DNA of 64,000 bases from Oceanobacillus saliphilus (GCF_023522835.1 NZ_JALCZU010000001.1:637297-701296), one strand, 5' to 3'; counted from the stretch's first letter, positions 18,460 to 27,637 are shown. Program-made: numbers and translations. The notes: a model not told the origin generated them from the sequence alone.

Positions 18460-20742
18460 TTATTTCACCTCATACGTTTCTCTAGCCGCTTCCTCAATAA
18501 ATCTGCACGGCTCTCCGGGAGATATCATCGTCAGCGCATGCATTGCTCTTGTACATGCCGTATAGAAAAGCGTTCTGTCCGCTTCCTTGCCATAGTGCGT
18601 TCCGGAAACGTTAGGAATTATAACTGCGTCAAATTCGATTCCCTTTGCTAAATATACCGGAAGAATGAGGAGACCTTTTTCAAACGCATAGGTTTCTTCA
18701 TTTATTTGATTAAATGCCACTTTCCCTTTAAGAATATCAGCTATTTCATCACTCTCACTAAGTGTTTTACAAATGATGGCCGTCGTTTCATAGCCTTCTT
18801 TCATAAATTCCTCCACACATGGAAGCAATGTTCCAGTTAGATCATCATCATGAATAAGTACAGGCTTACTCCCCTCCCGGTTAAATGGCTCAATCATATC
18901 TCCTCCAGGGGCAAAATACTTCGTAAACTCGACAATCTGTTTTGTCGAGCGATAGCTTTTCGTTAGTGTAATCCGTTCTTGTGTTACTTCCTTATCCGTT
19001 GGCATGAGTGGATTTTCCTTCGTTGTATTTGTATAAATCGCCTGATTAATATCACCAAGTAACGTCATTCGTGTATACGGGAAAATATGTCTCATGTAAG
19101 CAAACTGGAATGCAGAATAATCTTGTGCTTCATCGATAATCATCTGACGAACCGCACGATCCGCATTATCCCCGAGAATGCGCCCTTGAAAATATAAATA
19201 CGGTGTTGCATTTTCCCATGTCAAATACCGTTCCTTTAGCTGTGCTGCAATGTGTTTAGAAATCTCCTGCCAATCCTGTGGAGCATTTCCTGAATCCCAT
19301 TCCGTGAACAGCGCTTGATAGGTTGCAGGAATATGAACAAATTCAAGATTCCTTACACGTTTTTTCAATGGTGCAAAAACACGCTTGACCATGTTTGAAC
19401 GCAGAATTTTTTCCTCATCCTGTACAGTCGTCCACGCTTCTCGATCCTCAGACTGGTGATAGGCATTCGTATAATCTTCCTTATCAAGCAATTCGACCTG
19501 TTCCATAACCCAGTCCTTCGTCAATTCTAACTTCTGCTGTGTCCGAATTTCCTCAAGTAGCCATTTGGAAACTAATTCCAACTTGTTTGGAATCGCAATT
19601 TCCTCACCAAGCGCATAAAAATAATCATAAATCTGCTGCTTGGAAACAATCGTTTTCCCCCGAAAAGCAATCTGTTTAAACTGGAGACCAGCTTCATTTA
19701 TGCTTTCTACAAAATGGTCAACCCTATCTTTAAACGCCAGACTGGCCAAATAATCCATGCTTTTCATCCGTGTTGTATAGTCCTTGCTTTTTTCTTCAGT
19801 CAAAACGTACTCCATTTGCTCAAATGGAGACTCCACTGTAAAGTTGCCAACAATCCGTTCCTTTATAAAATCCAGAAAAGTCGTTTGTCTCACATTCGTC
19901 TCACCAAGCTCTGGCAATACATTCGAAATATAGCTGCTGAATAACGGGTTTGGCGAGAATAGCATCACATTATCCACATTCAAATCCTCGCGATAGCGGT
20001 ACATTAAATAAGCAATTCGCTGCAGAGCCGCAGAGGTTTTCCCACTTCCGGCAACACCTTGCACAACAAGGAGACTACTGCGTTCATTACGAATAATCTG
20101 ATTCTGCTCTTTTTGTATTGTAGCAACAATGCTTTTCATCGTCGTACTTGCATTATTACCAAGTGCCTGCTTCAGCATCTCATCGCCGATTGTAACCCCT
20201 GTGTCAAACATCCCTTCAATAAGACCATTCCTAATGATAAACTGCCTCTTCAGTGTCATTTCACCTGTAATTGTCGTTTCGTGGGTTCTATAGCTCGCTT
20301 TTCCAGGGGAGTAATCATAATAAAGACTTGAAATAGGGGCACGCCAGTCATAAACTAGAAATTCCTCATCATTCTTATCCATAAGTGAGGAAATACCGAT
20401 GTAAATAGCTTCTATCTCTGGGTATAAATCCTCCATAAAATCAATCCGCCCAAAATAAGGGGAATTCTTAAGGCGATCCAGTGTTTTCAGCTTCTCTCCG
20501 ATTTTTCCATGAAAACGTTCCTTTTCAGATAGAAGTGCCGCTTGCTGCTTAATGCTTTCCTGCGTCTCGATGATATCATCGGGTTCATCCACGTTAACTG
20601 TGATATCATCCCAAAACGTTTTCCGAAGCTCAATCACATTCTCTTTTAATCCCTTGGACTGGTTATATAATTTTTCTTCTTTGTTGTTAATCTCATTAAT
20701 AATTTTATCGACCCGCTGCTGTTCCTCAACACGTTCACCCAT
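18460..20742 (-). CDS. helD: RNA polymerase recycling motor ATPase HelD (UvrD-like helicase)
   Basis: A 760-aa SF1 ATPase. It opens with a coiled-coil arm of about 95 residues (EQQRVDKIINEINNKEEKLY) that in HelD inserts into the RNA polymerase secondary channel, then YDWRAPISSLYYDYSPGKAS, Walker A GVAGSGKT (about 229-236), DEAQDYSAFQ motif II and the C-terminal helicase motifs ending in LFYTACTRAMHAL. HelD releases stalled RNA polymerase from DNA and can protect it from rifamycins. The ATG at 20742 has GGAG 9 nt upstream; nearby in-frame ATGs are too close to it. Overlapping inverted repeats lie in its leader. Confidence 0.93.
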   Translation of the reverse strand: MGERVEEQQRVDKIINEINNKEEKLYNQSKGLKENVIELRKTFWDDITVNVDEPDDIIETQESIKQQAALLSEKERFHGKIGEKLKTLDRLKNSPYFGRIDFMEDLYPEIEAIYIGISSLMDKNDEEFLVYDWRAPISSLYYDYSPGKASYRTHETTITGEMTLKRQFIIRNGLIEGMFDTGVTIGDEMLKQALGNNASTTMKSIVATIQKEQNQIIRNERSSLLVVQGVAGSGKTSAALQRIAYLMYRYREDLNVDNVMLFSPNPLFSSYISNVLPELGETNVRQTTFLDFIKERIVGNFTVESPFEQMEYVLTEEKSKDYTTRMKSMDYLASLAFKDRVDHFVESINEAGLQFKQIAFRGKTIVSKQQIYDYFYALGEEIAIPNKLELVSKWLLEEIRTQQKLELTKDWVMEQVELLDKEDYTNAYHQSEDREAWTTVQDEEKILRSNMVKRVFAPLKKRVRNLEFVHIPATYQALFTEWDSGNAPQDWQEISKHIAAQLKERYLTWENATPYLYFQGRILGDNADRAVRQMIIDEAQDYSAFQFAYMRHIFPYTRMTLLGDINQAIYTNTTKENPLMPTDKEVTQERITLTKSYRSTKQIVEFTKYFAPGGDMIEPFNREGSKPVLIHDDDLTGTLLPCVEEFMKEGYETTAIICKTLSESDEIADILKGKVAFNQINEETYAFEKGLLILPVYLAKGIEFDAVIIPNVSGTHYGKEADRTLFYTACTRAMHALTMISPGEPCRFIEEAARETYEVK

Positions 20743-20771
20743 TACCATCCACTCCAATGTTTCTTTTTTGA

Positions 20772-20813
20772 CAACTGAGAACGTATAAACCTTCTCAGTT
20801 GCATACGTGCAAC
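20772..20813 (-). promoter_or_regulatory. Overlapping, mutually exclusive hairpins in the helD leader
   Basis: CAACTGAGAA (20772-20781) pairs with TTCTCAGTTG (20792-20801). GTTGCA (20798-20803) also pairs with TGCAAC (20808-20813). The two stems share bases, so they cannot form together. They sit 30-70 bp upstream of helD. An operator or attenuator is the inference. Confidence 0.45.
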
Positions 20814-20857
20814 TAAGGCTGTCACCTAAAGGATTGGTAAGCAGCCAAGTTTTTTAA

Positions 20858-20887
20858 TTGACATACGGCTTTGTTATGTAGTATAAT
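20858..20887 (+). promoter_or_regulatory. Near-perfect sigma-A promoter with no downstream gene
   Basis: TTGACA (20858-20863), 18-bp spacer, TATAAT (20882-20887) on the plus strand. The next plus-strand gene starts 3 kb away, so it probably drives a small RNA. A GGCTG...CAGCC hairpin followed by T6 lies immediately upstream (about 20818-20855). Confidence 0.6.
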
Positions 20888-20893
20888 ATAATT

Positions 20894-21040
20894 GGATAGG
20901 TTTATTATAATTTAAATAAATCAGTGCTAACTAATATAGTTTAGCACTTTTAGTTGTTTCCATCAATAGATTTATTAAACATAGTCGTGTCATATATCAC
21001 CCCTTCGTTTATATCCGGAAGGGGTTCTTTGTGAAGTTTG
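20894..21040 (+). ncRNA. Candidate small RNA with two hairpins
   Basis: Downstream of the orphan promoter lie AGTGCTAA/TTAGCACT (about 20924-20950) followed by TTTTAGTTG, and CCCCTTC/GAAGGGG (about 20999-21025) followed by TTCTTTG. Either could end a short transcript. No coding frame with a ribosome binding site is seen. No known RNA family was recognised. Confidence 0.35.
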
Positions 21041-21147
21041 TTAAAACTTATGTAAAAGTGAGCGTCATATGAACCCGTTCATTCTGTCGAAAAAGGTAGA
21101 AAACACACTGGGGAAGAAATTTTCCCTTTCGCAATTCTTCCTGTTAC

Positions 21148-21486
21148 TTAAATAGGGAAAATATTTTCATGCGTTATTGTTATTCGCTGTTGTTTCATTT
21201 CATCTACTTGATCATTGAATCTATTAACTACTTGACCAATTCTAAAATTAACATCCATCAGTAGGTTGGTATTCCAAACCTCTAATTGTTTTGTTTTCAG
21301 AATCATCTCATCCACTATTTCTCCCTTTTCCCCTTCATCAACGAAAATATTATTTATGAGCGAAAAAAAGTTTTTGTCACACTTTCCAATATGATCTGCG
21401 TATTTTCGTAACAAATCTTTTTTATATGAAAAATCTTCATATGGAAGCAGTTTTTCCGTAACCGAGATGGAACGCGTCTCATCCAT
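21148..21486 (-). CDS. Hypothetical protein, helical, 112 aa
   Basis: A 112-aa acidic/amphipathic helical protein (MDETRSISVTEKLL onward, with DEMILKTKQLEVWNTNLLMD and QVVNRFNDQVDEM). No signal peptide or membrane segment. The start at 21486 is supported by AAGGAGAGGTG seven nt upstream. I do not recognise a family. It stands alone between helD and natK on the minus strand. The good ribosome binding site and lack of low-complexity sequence support it being a real gene. Confidence 0.6.
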   Translation of the reverse strand: MDETRSISVTEKLLPYEDFSYKKDLLRKYADHIGKCDKNFFSLINNIFVDEGEKGEIVDEMILKTKQLEVWNTNLLMDVNFRIGQVVNRFNDQVDEMKQQRITITHENIFPI

Positions 21487-21920
21487 TTTATACACCTCTC
21501 CTTAAATCAAACTGTGTAAGCACTACTTTCTCAGACATTGAACATCATTCACTTCCATCATTTACAAACGAAGAATCCACCAGAAATGAGCCAGGATGAA
21601 TTGCCAGATGTAAGGACATTCGAGAATGAATTCACCAGTTGACAACCCCCTAGTAGAATGATTAATATGAATAAAATCAAATGTTTCCAATATTTAACAA
21701 TAAAGCGCTTAATACATCCAATTAGCAATTGATAAAAAATTTAGTATCTTTAATAAGTATAATGTGGAAAGCAATAAATCGGAAGAACGAATTGGGCTTT
21801 TAATAAAAAGGGGGCTAAAGGTATGGTTCTTAAGAATTGCATTGTAGATGTATAGATGTTTTGAGAGGGATTTGTAAACGCATAAGACTATCTTTGAAAA
21901 ATCTATTTATGTAGTACATG
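21487..21920. other. Intergenic, no convincing gene
   Basis: About 430 bp of AT-rich sequence. A 10-codon ORF at 21822 follows a GGGGG stretch, but its reality cannot be judged. Confidence 0.45.
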
Positions 21921-21986
21921 GGCCAGTCTCCCACTTCACTATCGCTTTAACGTGGCGGGGGACGGAGCTGATGGTGCCCCGTCCCC
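21921..21986. repeat. Palindromic repeat, family I (CAGTCYCCC...CGCTTTAACGTGGCGGGGGAC)
   Basis: The core CACTTCACTATCGCTTTAAC is shared exactly with the copy at 43853-43902 and nearly with 55243-55286. An extra stem GGGGGACGG/CCGTCCCCC (21956-21986) follows. The element ends 9 nt from the natK stop codon and probably terminates natRK transcripts. Confidence 0.75.
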
Positions 21987-21994
21987 CTGTCCCG

Positions 21995-22972
21995 CTATCG
22001 GATCGCAGGAATTTTTATTTTTACCGTAAACTCCTGATCTCTATAGGTGAAATCCAATAATCCCTTGTATTCCTTTACCGTGTCATGAATAATTTTGGTA
22101 CCGAGTCCTTCATGATGACCCGCTTTCGTTGTTTTCCCATACGTATGAAATAAGCTATCCAGCATGTCATTTGGGATTGGCAGTGTACTATTTTTACAGA
22201 TTAATAGATATAATCCGCTCCGTTTGTAAAACTGAAGGGTAAGGGATGCCTGCTCCTTCCGTTCCTTTTGCCATTCTTCACAGGCATCGATACTATTCGA
22301 TAACAGATTACCAACCAAATTAACCAAATCCGTATCCGATAAAGGCAGCGTGGATAGTGGCAGATCTAAATGGTAGACAGCTGATATTCCCGACGATTTG
22401 GCACGGTTATACATTTGGTGAAGCATGGCTGCGATACTGCCCCGCTCTCCTTTAATCGACAAATTCGTTTCTTCATACTCATCGACAATCTCATCCAAAT
22501 AGGCTTTGGCTTCAGCATTTCCCCCTTTTTCGAGCATGAAATGAATCGCACTAACATGCTTTAAATAGTCATGCCTCTGTGCCCGGACAGTCCGAAATGT
22601 CTCATTCATTTGATCCCGTTCCTCCACCATTTCCTTTATCTGTTTTTCAGAAGCGAACAGCTTGGAGGAGAAAGCAATATGGATTGCCTCCGTCCAGATA
22701 AAAAGAATCAATGGCACGCTATAAACCCACGACGTTGGCACAAACAGATAGATTGCAGCGAGCAGGCACTGGACTGCAAAGAATAAACCATTCCAATACG
22801 TTCCTAATATAGAAATAGGAAGCAGTAATTTTTTATGTATCACATAAACGAGCCCAAAGACTATCAAACTGGTAATATAGATGGGAACTTCAACGGGCAA
22901 ATTCGAAAACAGTGCCTGTAGATGGATAATTCCGAACAGCACGATAGCTCCCCAATATACTGGCGGTTTCAC
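21995..22972 (-). CDS. NatK-like sensor histidine kinase (GHKL, AgrC type)
   Basis: A 325-aa kinase with five or six transmembrane helices in the first about 115 residues (WGAIVLFGIIHLQALFSNLP onward), a coiled linker, the phosphoacceptor region RAQRHDYLKHVSAIHFMLEK, and a C-terminal GHKL ATPase domain (LVGNLLSNSIDACEEW N-box, GHHEGLGTKIIHDTV G-box). Start is a GTG at 22972 with GAGGTG upstream. It is downstream of the LytTR regulator in the same operon and divergent from natAB, matching Bacillus natK-natR-natAB. The probable role is sensing sodium or membrane stress and activating natAB. Confidence 0.87.
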   Translation of the reverse strand: MKPPVYWGAIVLFGIIHLQALFSNLPVEVPIYITSLIVFGLVYVIHKKLLLPISILGTYWNGLFFAVQCLLAAIYLFVPTSWVYSVPLILFIWTEAIHIAFSSKLFASEKQIKEMVEERDQMNETFRTVRAQRHDYLKHVSAIHFMLEKGGNAEAKAYLDEIVDEYEETNLSIKGERGSIAAMLHQMYNRAKSSGISAVYHLDLPLSTLPLSDTDLVNLVGNLLSNSIDACEEWQKERKEQASLTLQFYKRSGLYLLICKNSTLPIPNDMLDSLFHTYGKTTKAGHHEGLGTKIIHDTVKEYKGLLDFTYRDQEFTVKIKIPAIR

Positions 22973-22985
22973 GATTGTTTCACCT

Positions 22986-23687
22986 CTAAAAATAATTCAT
23001 TTGCAGGAAATCCACTTTTTCCTTTGTTATCATCGCTTGTTCCTCTATTCCATCAAAACTGACCATATAGGAGTTTTTTGCATAGAGTGAAAAGTTATTG
23101 ACGTAATGAATGTTAATAATAAAGGAACGATGGGAGCGCAGAAAGTCTCTTTCCCGTAATTCCCCCTCCAATTCATTTAATGTCTGATATGTCTTTACCG
23201 GGCCAGATTTCGTGTGAATGGTCGTGGATCGTCCGGTTCGTTCAATAAATAGGATATCTTTCTTCTGGATAATATGGATATTACTTTTATGCTTAATATA
23301 GAGCCTTCCAGCAATATCCGTGCTTTTTGATTTTTCGATCAGGCGTTCAATCGACTTTACCAGCCGTTCTTTCGGATAGGGCTTCATAATATAGTCATGT
23401 ACATGGATTTCAAAGGCATGCACAGCATAACCGCTATTTGCTGTTACAAAAATAACCGCGATATTAATTGCATGGGAATGGATGACATCTGCAAGTTCAT
23501 ATCCGGATAAATACGGCATCTCGATATCGGCAATCAGCAAATCAATGGATTCCTTTTTAATTTGCTCATATGCCTCCTCCGCCGATGTGGTGGAAAATAT
23601 GACTTCCACATTTGGTAGATTTGCAACGATTCCATTTAATTTTTCCAAATCGATGACCCGATCATCGACAAGTCCAATTTTTATCAT
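22986..23687 (-). CDS. NatR-like LytTR response regulator
   Basis: A 233-aa regulator, the same length as B. subtilis NatR. It has a receiver domain (MIKIGLVDDRVIDLEKLNG; phospho-Asp in LLIADIEMPYLSGYE; conserved Lys in HDYIMKPYPKERL) and a C-terminal LytTR DNA-binding domain (KKDILFIERTGRSTTIHTK, FLRSHRSFIINIHYVNNF). The ATG at 23687 is preceded by GGAAGTGA. The stop lies 13 nt before the kinase start. LytTR proteins bind direct repeats, and such repeats occur upstream of the divergent natA. Confidence 0.88.
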   Translation of the reverse strand: MIKIGLVDDRVIDLEKLNGIVANLPNVEVIFSTTSAEEAYEQIKKESIDLLIADIEMPYLSGYELADVIHSHAINIAVIFVTANSGYAVHAFEIHVHDYIMKPYPKERLVKSIERLIEKSKSTDIAGRLYIKHKSNIHIIQKKDILFIERTGRSTTIHTKSGPVKTYQTLNELEGELRERDFLRSHRSFIINIHYVNNFSLYAKNSYMVSFDGIEEQAMITKEKVDFLQMNYF

Positions 23688-23776
23688 TCGTTTCACTTCC
23701 ATTTTTATTTCCGTAACAGCAAGCTCGGCGCTTCCGCTTTTGTTTCATTATATCATTTACAAATGACGAAATGTCG

Positions 23777-23811
23777 TTTTTGTGACATGAAAAGGCATTT
23801 TCGCGACATAA
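23777..23811 (+). promoter_or_regulatory. Direct repeats upstream of natA, candidate NatR binding site
   Basis: TTTTTGTGACATGA (23777-23790) and TTTTCGCGACATAA (about 23798-23811) are in tandem with a 21-bp period, i.e. two turns of helix. They lie 65-100 bp before natA and between the divergent natRK and natAB. This spacing is the arrangement expected for a LytTR dimer. Confidence 0.55.
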
Positions 23812-23875
23812 GTGCAGAAATAGTCCAGCTTTGCTTGTAAAATGAAATCAGAATCAAACAGATGGGGTGAATCGA

Positions 23876-24628
23876 ATGATTGAAATTCAGGAAGTGACCA
23901 AGAAATTTAAGGATAAAAAAGTATCGATAACGGCGTTAAAGCATGTTTCCTTCAGCATTGAAAAAGGCCAGACAGTTGGACTCCTAGGGGAGAATGGCGC
24001 AGGAAAAACAACACTGCTAAGGACCATTGCAACACTGCTGTCACCAACAGAAGGTTACATAACGGTGGATGGAATGGACACCGTGAAAAACCCAGATGCA
24101 ATTAAAAAGAAGATTGGCGTATTATTCGGAGGAGAGACAGGTCTTTATGATCGACTAACGGCAAGAGAGAATTTGGACTTCTTTGCCACTTTATACGGCA
24201 TGAGCAAACATGAAACAAAGGTCCGGATTGATGATTTGGCAAAAATGTTTGGCATGCGTGATTACCTGGATCGAAAAGTTGGCGGGTTTTCCAAGGGGAT
24301 GCGGCAAAAGGTAGCAATCTCTAGGACTTTAATTCATAATCCGGATATTATCCTGTTTGACGAACCGACGACAGGGCTGGATATCACATCCTCCAATGTA
24401 TTTCGCGAGCTCATCCACCAACTGAAACGAGAGGGTAAAACGATGCTATTTTCCAGTCATATTATGGAAGAGGTTTCGATGCTGTGTGATTCCGTGGCAA
24501 TGATGCATAAAGGAGAACTTGTTTACCATGGCAATCTGGAGGAACTCTATCAATCTGAAAAAAGCAATGATCTTAATTATATCTTCATGAGTAAACTAGT
24601 GAGGGGAGAAACAGACTATGCTTCGTAA
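23876..24628 (+). CDS. natA: Sodium efflux ABC transporter, ATP-binding protein NatA
   Basis: A 250-aa ATPase with Walker A LLGENGAGKTTLLR, Q-loop LFGGETGLYDRLTARENL, signature GFSKGMRQKVAISRTL, Walker B IILFDEPTTGLD and switch His in LFSSHIM. The GETGLYDRLTARENL string is characteristic of NatA-type transporters. The ATG at 23876 follows GGGGTGA. The 3' end overlaps natB by 11 nt. Divergent NatKR-like genes and the ABC-2 partner support ATP-driven Na+ export, as known for B. subtilis NatAB. Confidence 0.92.
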   Translation: MIEIQEVTKKFKDKKVSITALKHVSFSIEKGQTVGLLGENGAGKTTLLRTIATLLSPTEGYITVDGMDTVKNPDAIKKKIGVLFGGETGLYDRLTARENLDFFATLYGMSKHETKVRIDDLAKMFGMRDYLDRKVGGFSKGMRQKVAISRTLIHNPDIILFDEPTTGLDITSSNVFRELIHQLKREGKTMLFSSHIMEEVSMLCDSVAMMHKGELVYHGNLEELYQSEKSNDLNYIFMSKLVRGETDYAS

Positions 24629-25775
24629 TATTTATATCAAAGAAATGAAAGATTCGTTCCGTGACCGCAGAACATTGTTACTGACTGTATTTTTGCCAAT
24701 TATCATGATGTCTGTTTTAACCATTTTTTATGAGAGTTTGATTTCTACGGACGAAGGGCAAACCTTCACATTAGCAATCGAATCATCGATTAGTGTGGAA
24801 GAAGAAAGCTTACTCACTGATTATGCCAATATTGAAATCGTGAAGGCCGATGATCCAGCAGCCATCGTGAGAGAAGGGGAGGCACAGGCAGCACTTCTTC
24901 TATCTCCGTCGTTTTTCACACGTATCGAAAATGGAGAAAACGCGTCTGTAACCCTTATTGGAGATTCCTTCAGCCAAAACTCATCCACGCTGATGGGTAT
25001 CGTAACAAACATCCTTACTTCCTTTGAGAAGACCATTATTACCGAAAGACTAATTGCCCAAGGGACAGATCCAAGCATCATTGAGCCCTTTACGATTGAA
25101 CAGCAGGAATCTTCCGGAGAAAATCCAAACGTGAATTTGCTTGCCATGTTAATTCCGTTGATTTTGGCATTGGCGATTGGGATTGGGGCCAGTCCCGCTG
25201 CAGCCGATTTATTTGCAGGTGAAAAAGAGAAGAAAACAATGGAAGCATTGCTGATGACACCTGTCAACCGCACAACCATGCTTTTTGCAAAGTGGTTAAC
25301 CATTACTTCCATTGGTTCGATTATAGGAATCATCACATTGATTGTTGTTGCGCTAGAGATTGCGTTTTTCACCGAACATTTAAAGGCAGCTGTTTCATTT
25401 AATAATCAAGCAGGCATGATCATTGGTATTGCTGTAGCCATTTCGATTGTATATGCAATGTTTTGTGCTTCATTGCTGATGCTTACAAGTATCATCGGTA
25501 AAACAGTGAAAGAAGCCCAAAGCTACAGTACACCGGTCATGATGTTATCGATGTTTCCTGTCATGTTCTTATCATCCGTAGGTATTAATGAACTAGCCTT
25601 TGAGCATTTTGCCATTCCGATTTTAAACTTGTTTAGTCTCTTAAAGGAATTGCTCTTCGGCGTTGTCGATTACCAGCATGTGTTCATTACGATTGGAAGT
25701 AATCTGATTTGTATTATTATCATTTTTATTATTGGTAGAATCCTATTTAAGAAAGATAAGTGGGTGATGAATTAG
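24618..25775 (+). CDS. natB: Sodium efflux ABC transporter, permease NatB
   Basis: A 385-aa ABC-2 permease. An N-terminal helix (LLLTVFLPIIMMSVLTIFYE) is followed by an extracytoplasmic domain of about 140 residues, then five or six C-terminal helices (LAMLIPLILALAIGIGASPA; SIGSIIGIITLIVVALEIAF; ending ICIIIIFIIGRILFKKDKW). DLFAGEKEKKTMEALLMTPV is the conserved cytoplasmic coupling segment of NatB/ABC-2 exporters. The start ATG lies inside the end of natA with GAGGGGAG upstream, so the two are translationally coupled. Confidence 0.92.
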   Translation: MLRNIYIKEMKDSFRDRRTLLLTVFLPIIMMSVLTIFYESLISTDEGQTFTLAIESSISVEEESLLTDYANIEIVKADDPAAIVREGEAQAALLLSPSFFTRIENGENASVTLIGDSFSQNSSTLMGIVTNILTSFEKTIITERLIAQGTDPSIIEPFTIEQQESSGENPNVNLLAMLIPLILALAIGIGASPAAADLFAGEKEKKTMEALLMTPVNRTTMLFAKWLTITSIGSIIGIITLIVVALEIAFFTEHLKAAVSFNNQAGMIIGIAVAISIVYAMFCASLLMLTSIIGKTVKEAQSYSTPVMMLSMFPVMFLSSVGINELAFEHFAIPILNLFSLLKELLFGVVDYQHVFITIGSNLICIIIIFIIGRILFKKDKWVMN

Positions 25776-25867
25776 GGGAGTGAGCACTTCCTCCCTGGTG
25801 CTGTTATGCACATGTAGCAAGACGATTGGCGGCGTATCGAGGGTAATTTTTACTTCAAATAAAAACA

Positions 25868-25899
25868 TCACCCGGTATCCAATAATGCATACCGGGTGA
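25868..25899 (-). terminator. Strong terminator between natB and the peptide-binding gene
   Basis: TCACCCGGTAT (25868-25878) pairs perfectly with ATACCGGGTGA (25889-25899). The T-run is on the minus strand, so it mainly serves the minus-strand gene at 25919. Confidence 0.9.
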
Positions 25900-25918
25900 T
25901 TAGCCAATCATCGTTCGT

Positions 25919-27529
25919 TTATTGAATCGTTACATCTTTCAACTGATACAGTCCAGAAGCATCCGACCAGAAGCCTTTTACTTCTTCCCTATAACCCATT
26001 ATACGATCTGGGTGATAAAGGAATGCCATTGGTGATTGTTCATTCAAGTAGTTTGCTGCTTCAACATACTTGTTCAAACGAACATCTTCATCCTGTTCAA
26101 TTCGAGCTTCATGTAACATTTGGTCAAACTGTTCGTCGCGCATAAAGGTACGGTTTCCTGTAGTTCCTACGTTATCTGAATGGAAAAGCATATGCATTGG
26201 ATAATCTGCATCACCTGTTCCAAGGGAGAGCCCAAGGATAAACATATCATGCTCTCCATTAGCTGTACTTTCCAAATATGCTCCCCATTCCACAACCTCA
26301 ATCGCTACATCGACCCCGATTTCAGCCAATAAAGATTGTGTATATATCGCGATGTCCATACGTTCCTGGGAATCATTTGTCCAAATTGTTGTTGAGAAAC
26401 CATCTGGATATCCAGCTTCTGCTAGTAATTCCTTGGCACCTTCCACGTCGTATTCAATTGCTTCAATCTCATCACTATAACCAAAGTTTGTATCGTTAAC
26501 TGGACCTACCGCTACTTCACCAGCTCCATCCAAAATTCCATCTACCATTTCTTGCGTATTTAGGGCCATTGTAATAGCTCTTCGGACTTTTGGATCATCA
26601 AATGGTTCTTTATCCATATTGTATCCTAGGTATGTGATTGTAGCACCGTTTCGCTGGTAAACATTTGCTTCGGTACTTGCCTCTAATTGGTCAATATTGG
26701 TAGCTGTTAATGGATCGACAATATGTGCTTCTCCAGTTTCTACTTCTGCAACTCGAGTTAATGTTTCAGGCACAACTTTGAATGTTACAGTATCAACCTT
26801 TGCACCGTCACCCCAGTAATTTTCATTTCTTGTTAATGTAATCTCCGTACCTGGATTCCAGTTATCGTATTCAAAGATTCCAGTTCCGATTGGATTTTCA
26901 TTCACATAGGAACCATAGTCATCTCCAGCAGCAACAGCTTCATAGTCCGCTTCAATCACCTCTGGACTAATAATACTTGATGCATAATGGGCAAAGTGTG
27001 CGGGAAGTGGTGCAAATGGAAATTCCGTTACAACTTGTACCGTATAATCATCGATTACTTCCACCTCTTCGATAAGGTCAAAAAGTACTCTTCTTGGTGA
27101 GGCAAGATCCTCATCCAGAATTCGTTCGACATTCAACTTTACTACTTCTGCATTAAATTCGGATCCGTCATGGAAGGTTACGCCTTCTTTCAGCTTAAAC
27201 TCCCAAACATTATCCTCTACCGCTTCCCAGCTTTCAGCTAAAAGTGGCTCAAGCTCCATATTGTCGTTAAACTTTGTCAATGTTTCATAAATATTGATTT
27301 GAATATTACCTGAAGGCACATCACTGGAAATATGTGGGTCTAACATCGTTGCATCTGATCCTGTAGCAATAATTAGATCCCCTCCTGCAGCGCCTACTTC
27401 TTCACTTTCATTTCCTTCTGCTTCTGCGTTATTCGCTTCTTCACTGGAATCCGGTTCACTTGCACACGCGAATAGTGTAACGACCAACGCTAGAAGCAAA
27501 ACTACTAGCTTCCATGCATGATTTTTCAT
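25919..27529 (-). CDS. Peptide/glutathione-type ABC transporter substrate-binding lipoprotein (family 5)
   Basis: A 536-aa solute-binding protein. A signal peptide with lipobox TLFAC (Cys22) is followed by an acidic linker. Then come the SBP family 5 signatures: GGDLIIATGSDATMLDPHIS, YETLTKFND, LAESWE, WEFKLKEGVTFHDGSEFNAE, VRRAITMALN. Such proteins capture oligopeptides, glutathione or nickel chelates for ABC import. No permease or ATPase gene lies nearby, so it must share a transporter encoded elsewhere or have lost it. RBS is GGGGG. Terminated by the hairpin at 25868-25899. Confidence 0.9.
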   Translation of the reverse strand: MKNHAWKLVVLLLALVVTLFACASEPDSSEEANNAEAEGNESEEVGAAGGDLIIATGSDATMLDPHISSDVPSGNIQINIYETLTKFNDNMELEPLLAESWEAVEDNVWEFKLKEGVTFHDGSEFNAEVVKLNVERILDEDLASPRRVLFDLIEEVEVIDDYTVQVVTEFPFAPLPAHFAHYASSIISPEVIEADYEAVAAGDDYGSYVNENPIGTGIFEYDNWNPGTEITLTRNENYWGDGAKVDTVTFKVVPETLTRVAEVETGEAHIVDPLTATNIDQLEASTEANVYQRNGATITYLGYNMDKEPFDDPKVRRAITMALNTQEMVDGILDGAGEVAVGPVNDTNFGYSDEIEAIEYDVEGAKELLAEAGYPDGFSTTIWTNDSQERMDIAIYTQSLLAEIGVDVAIEVVEWGAYLESTANGEHDMFILGLSLGTGDADYPMHMLFHSDNVGTTGNRTFMRDEQFDQMLHEARIEQDEDVRLNKYVEAANYLNEQSPMAFLYHPDRIMGYREEVKGFWSDASGLYQLKDVTIQ

Positions 27530-27623
27530 CTTGTTTTCCCCCTTGTATTATGTATAATTCTAAATCAATTACTACCGCTATTATTAAAAATAGAAAAACT
27601 ATATAATATGTAATTTTCTGATT

Positions 27624-27637
27624 TTAAAGCGGTTGCA
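27624..27637. promoter_or_regulatory. Possible cre site (CcpA) upstream of the peptide-binding gene
   Basis: Minus strand TGCAACCGCTTTAA resembles the cre consensus TGWAANCGNTNWCA with a mismatch near the 3' end. It lies about 100 bp before the start at 27529. Confidence 0.35.

Noticed and set aside
21822-21854. 10-codon ORF after a GGGGG stretch (MVLKNCIVDV)
   Set aside because: Could be a signalling-type peptide, but there is no processing enzyme or receptor nearby and ORFs of this length are expected by chance.
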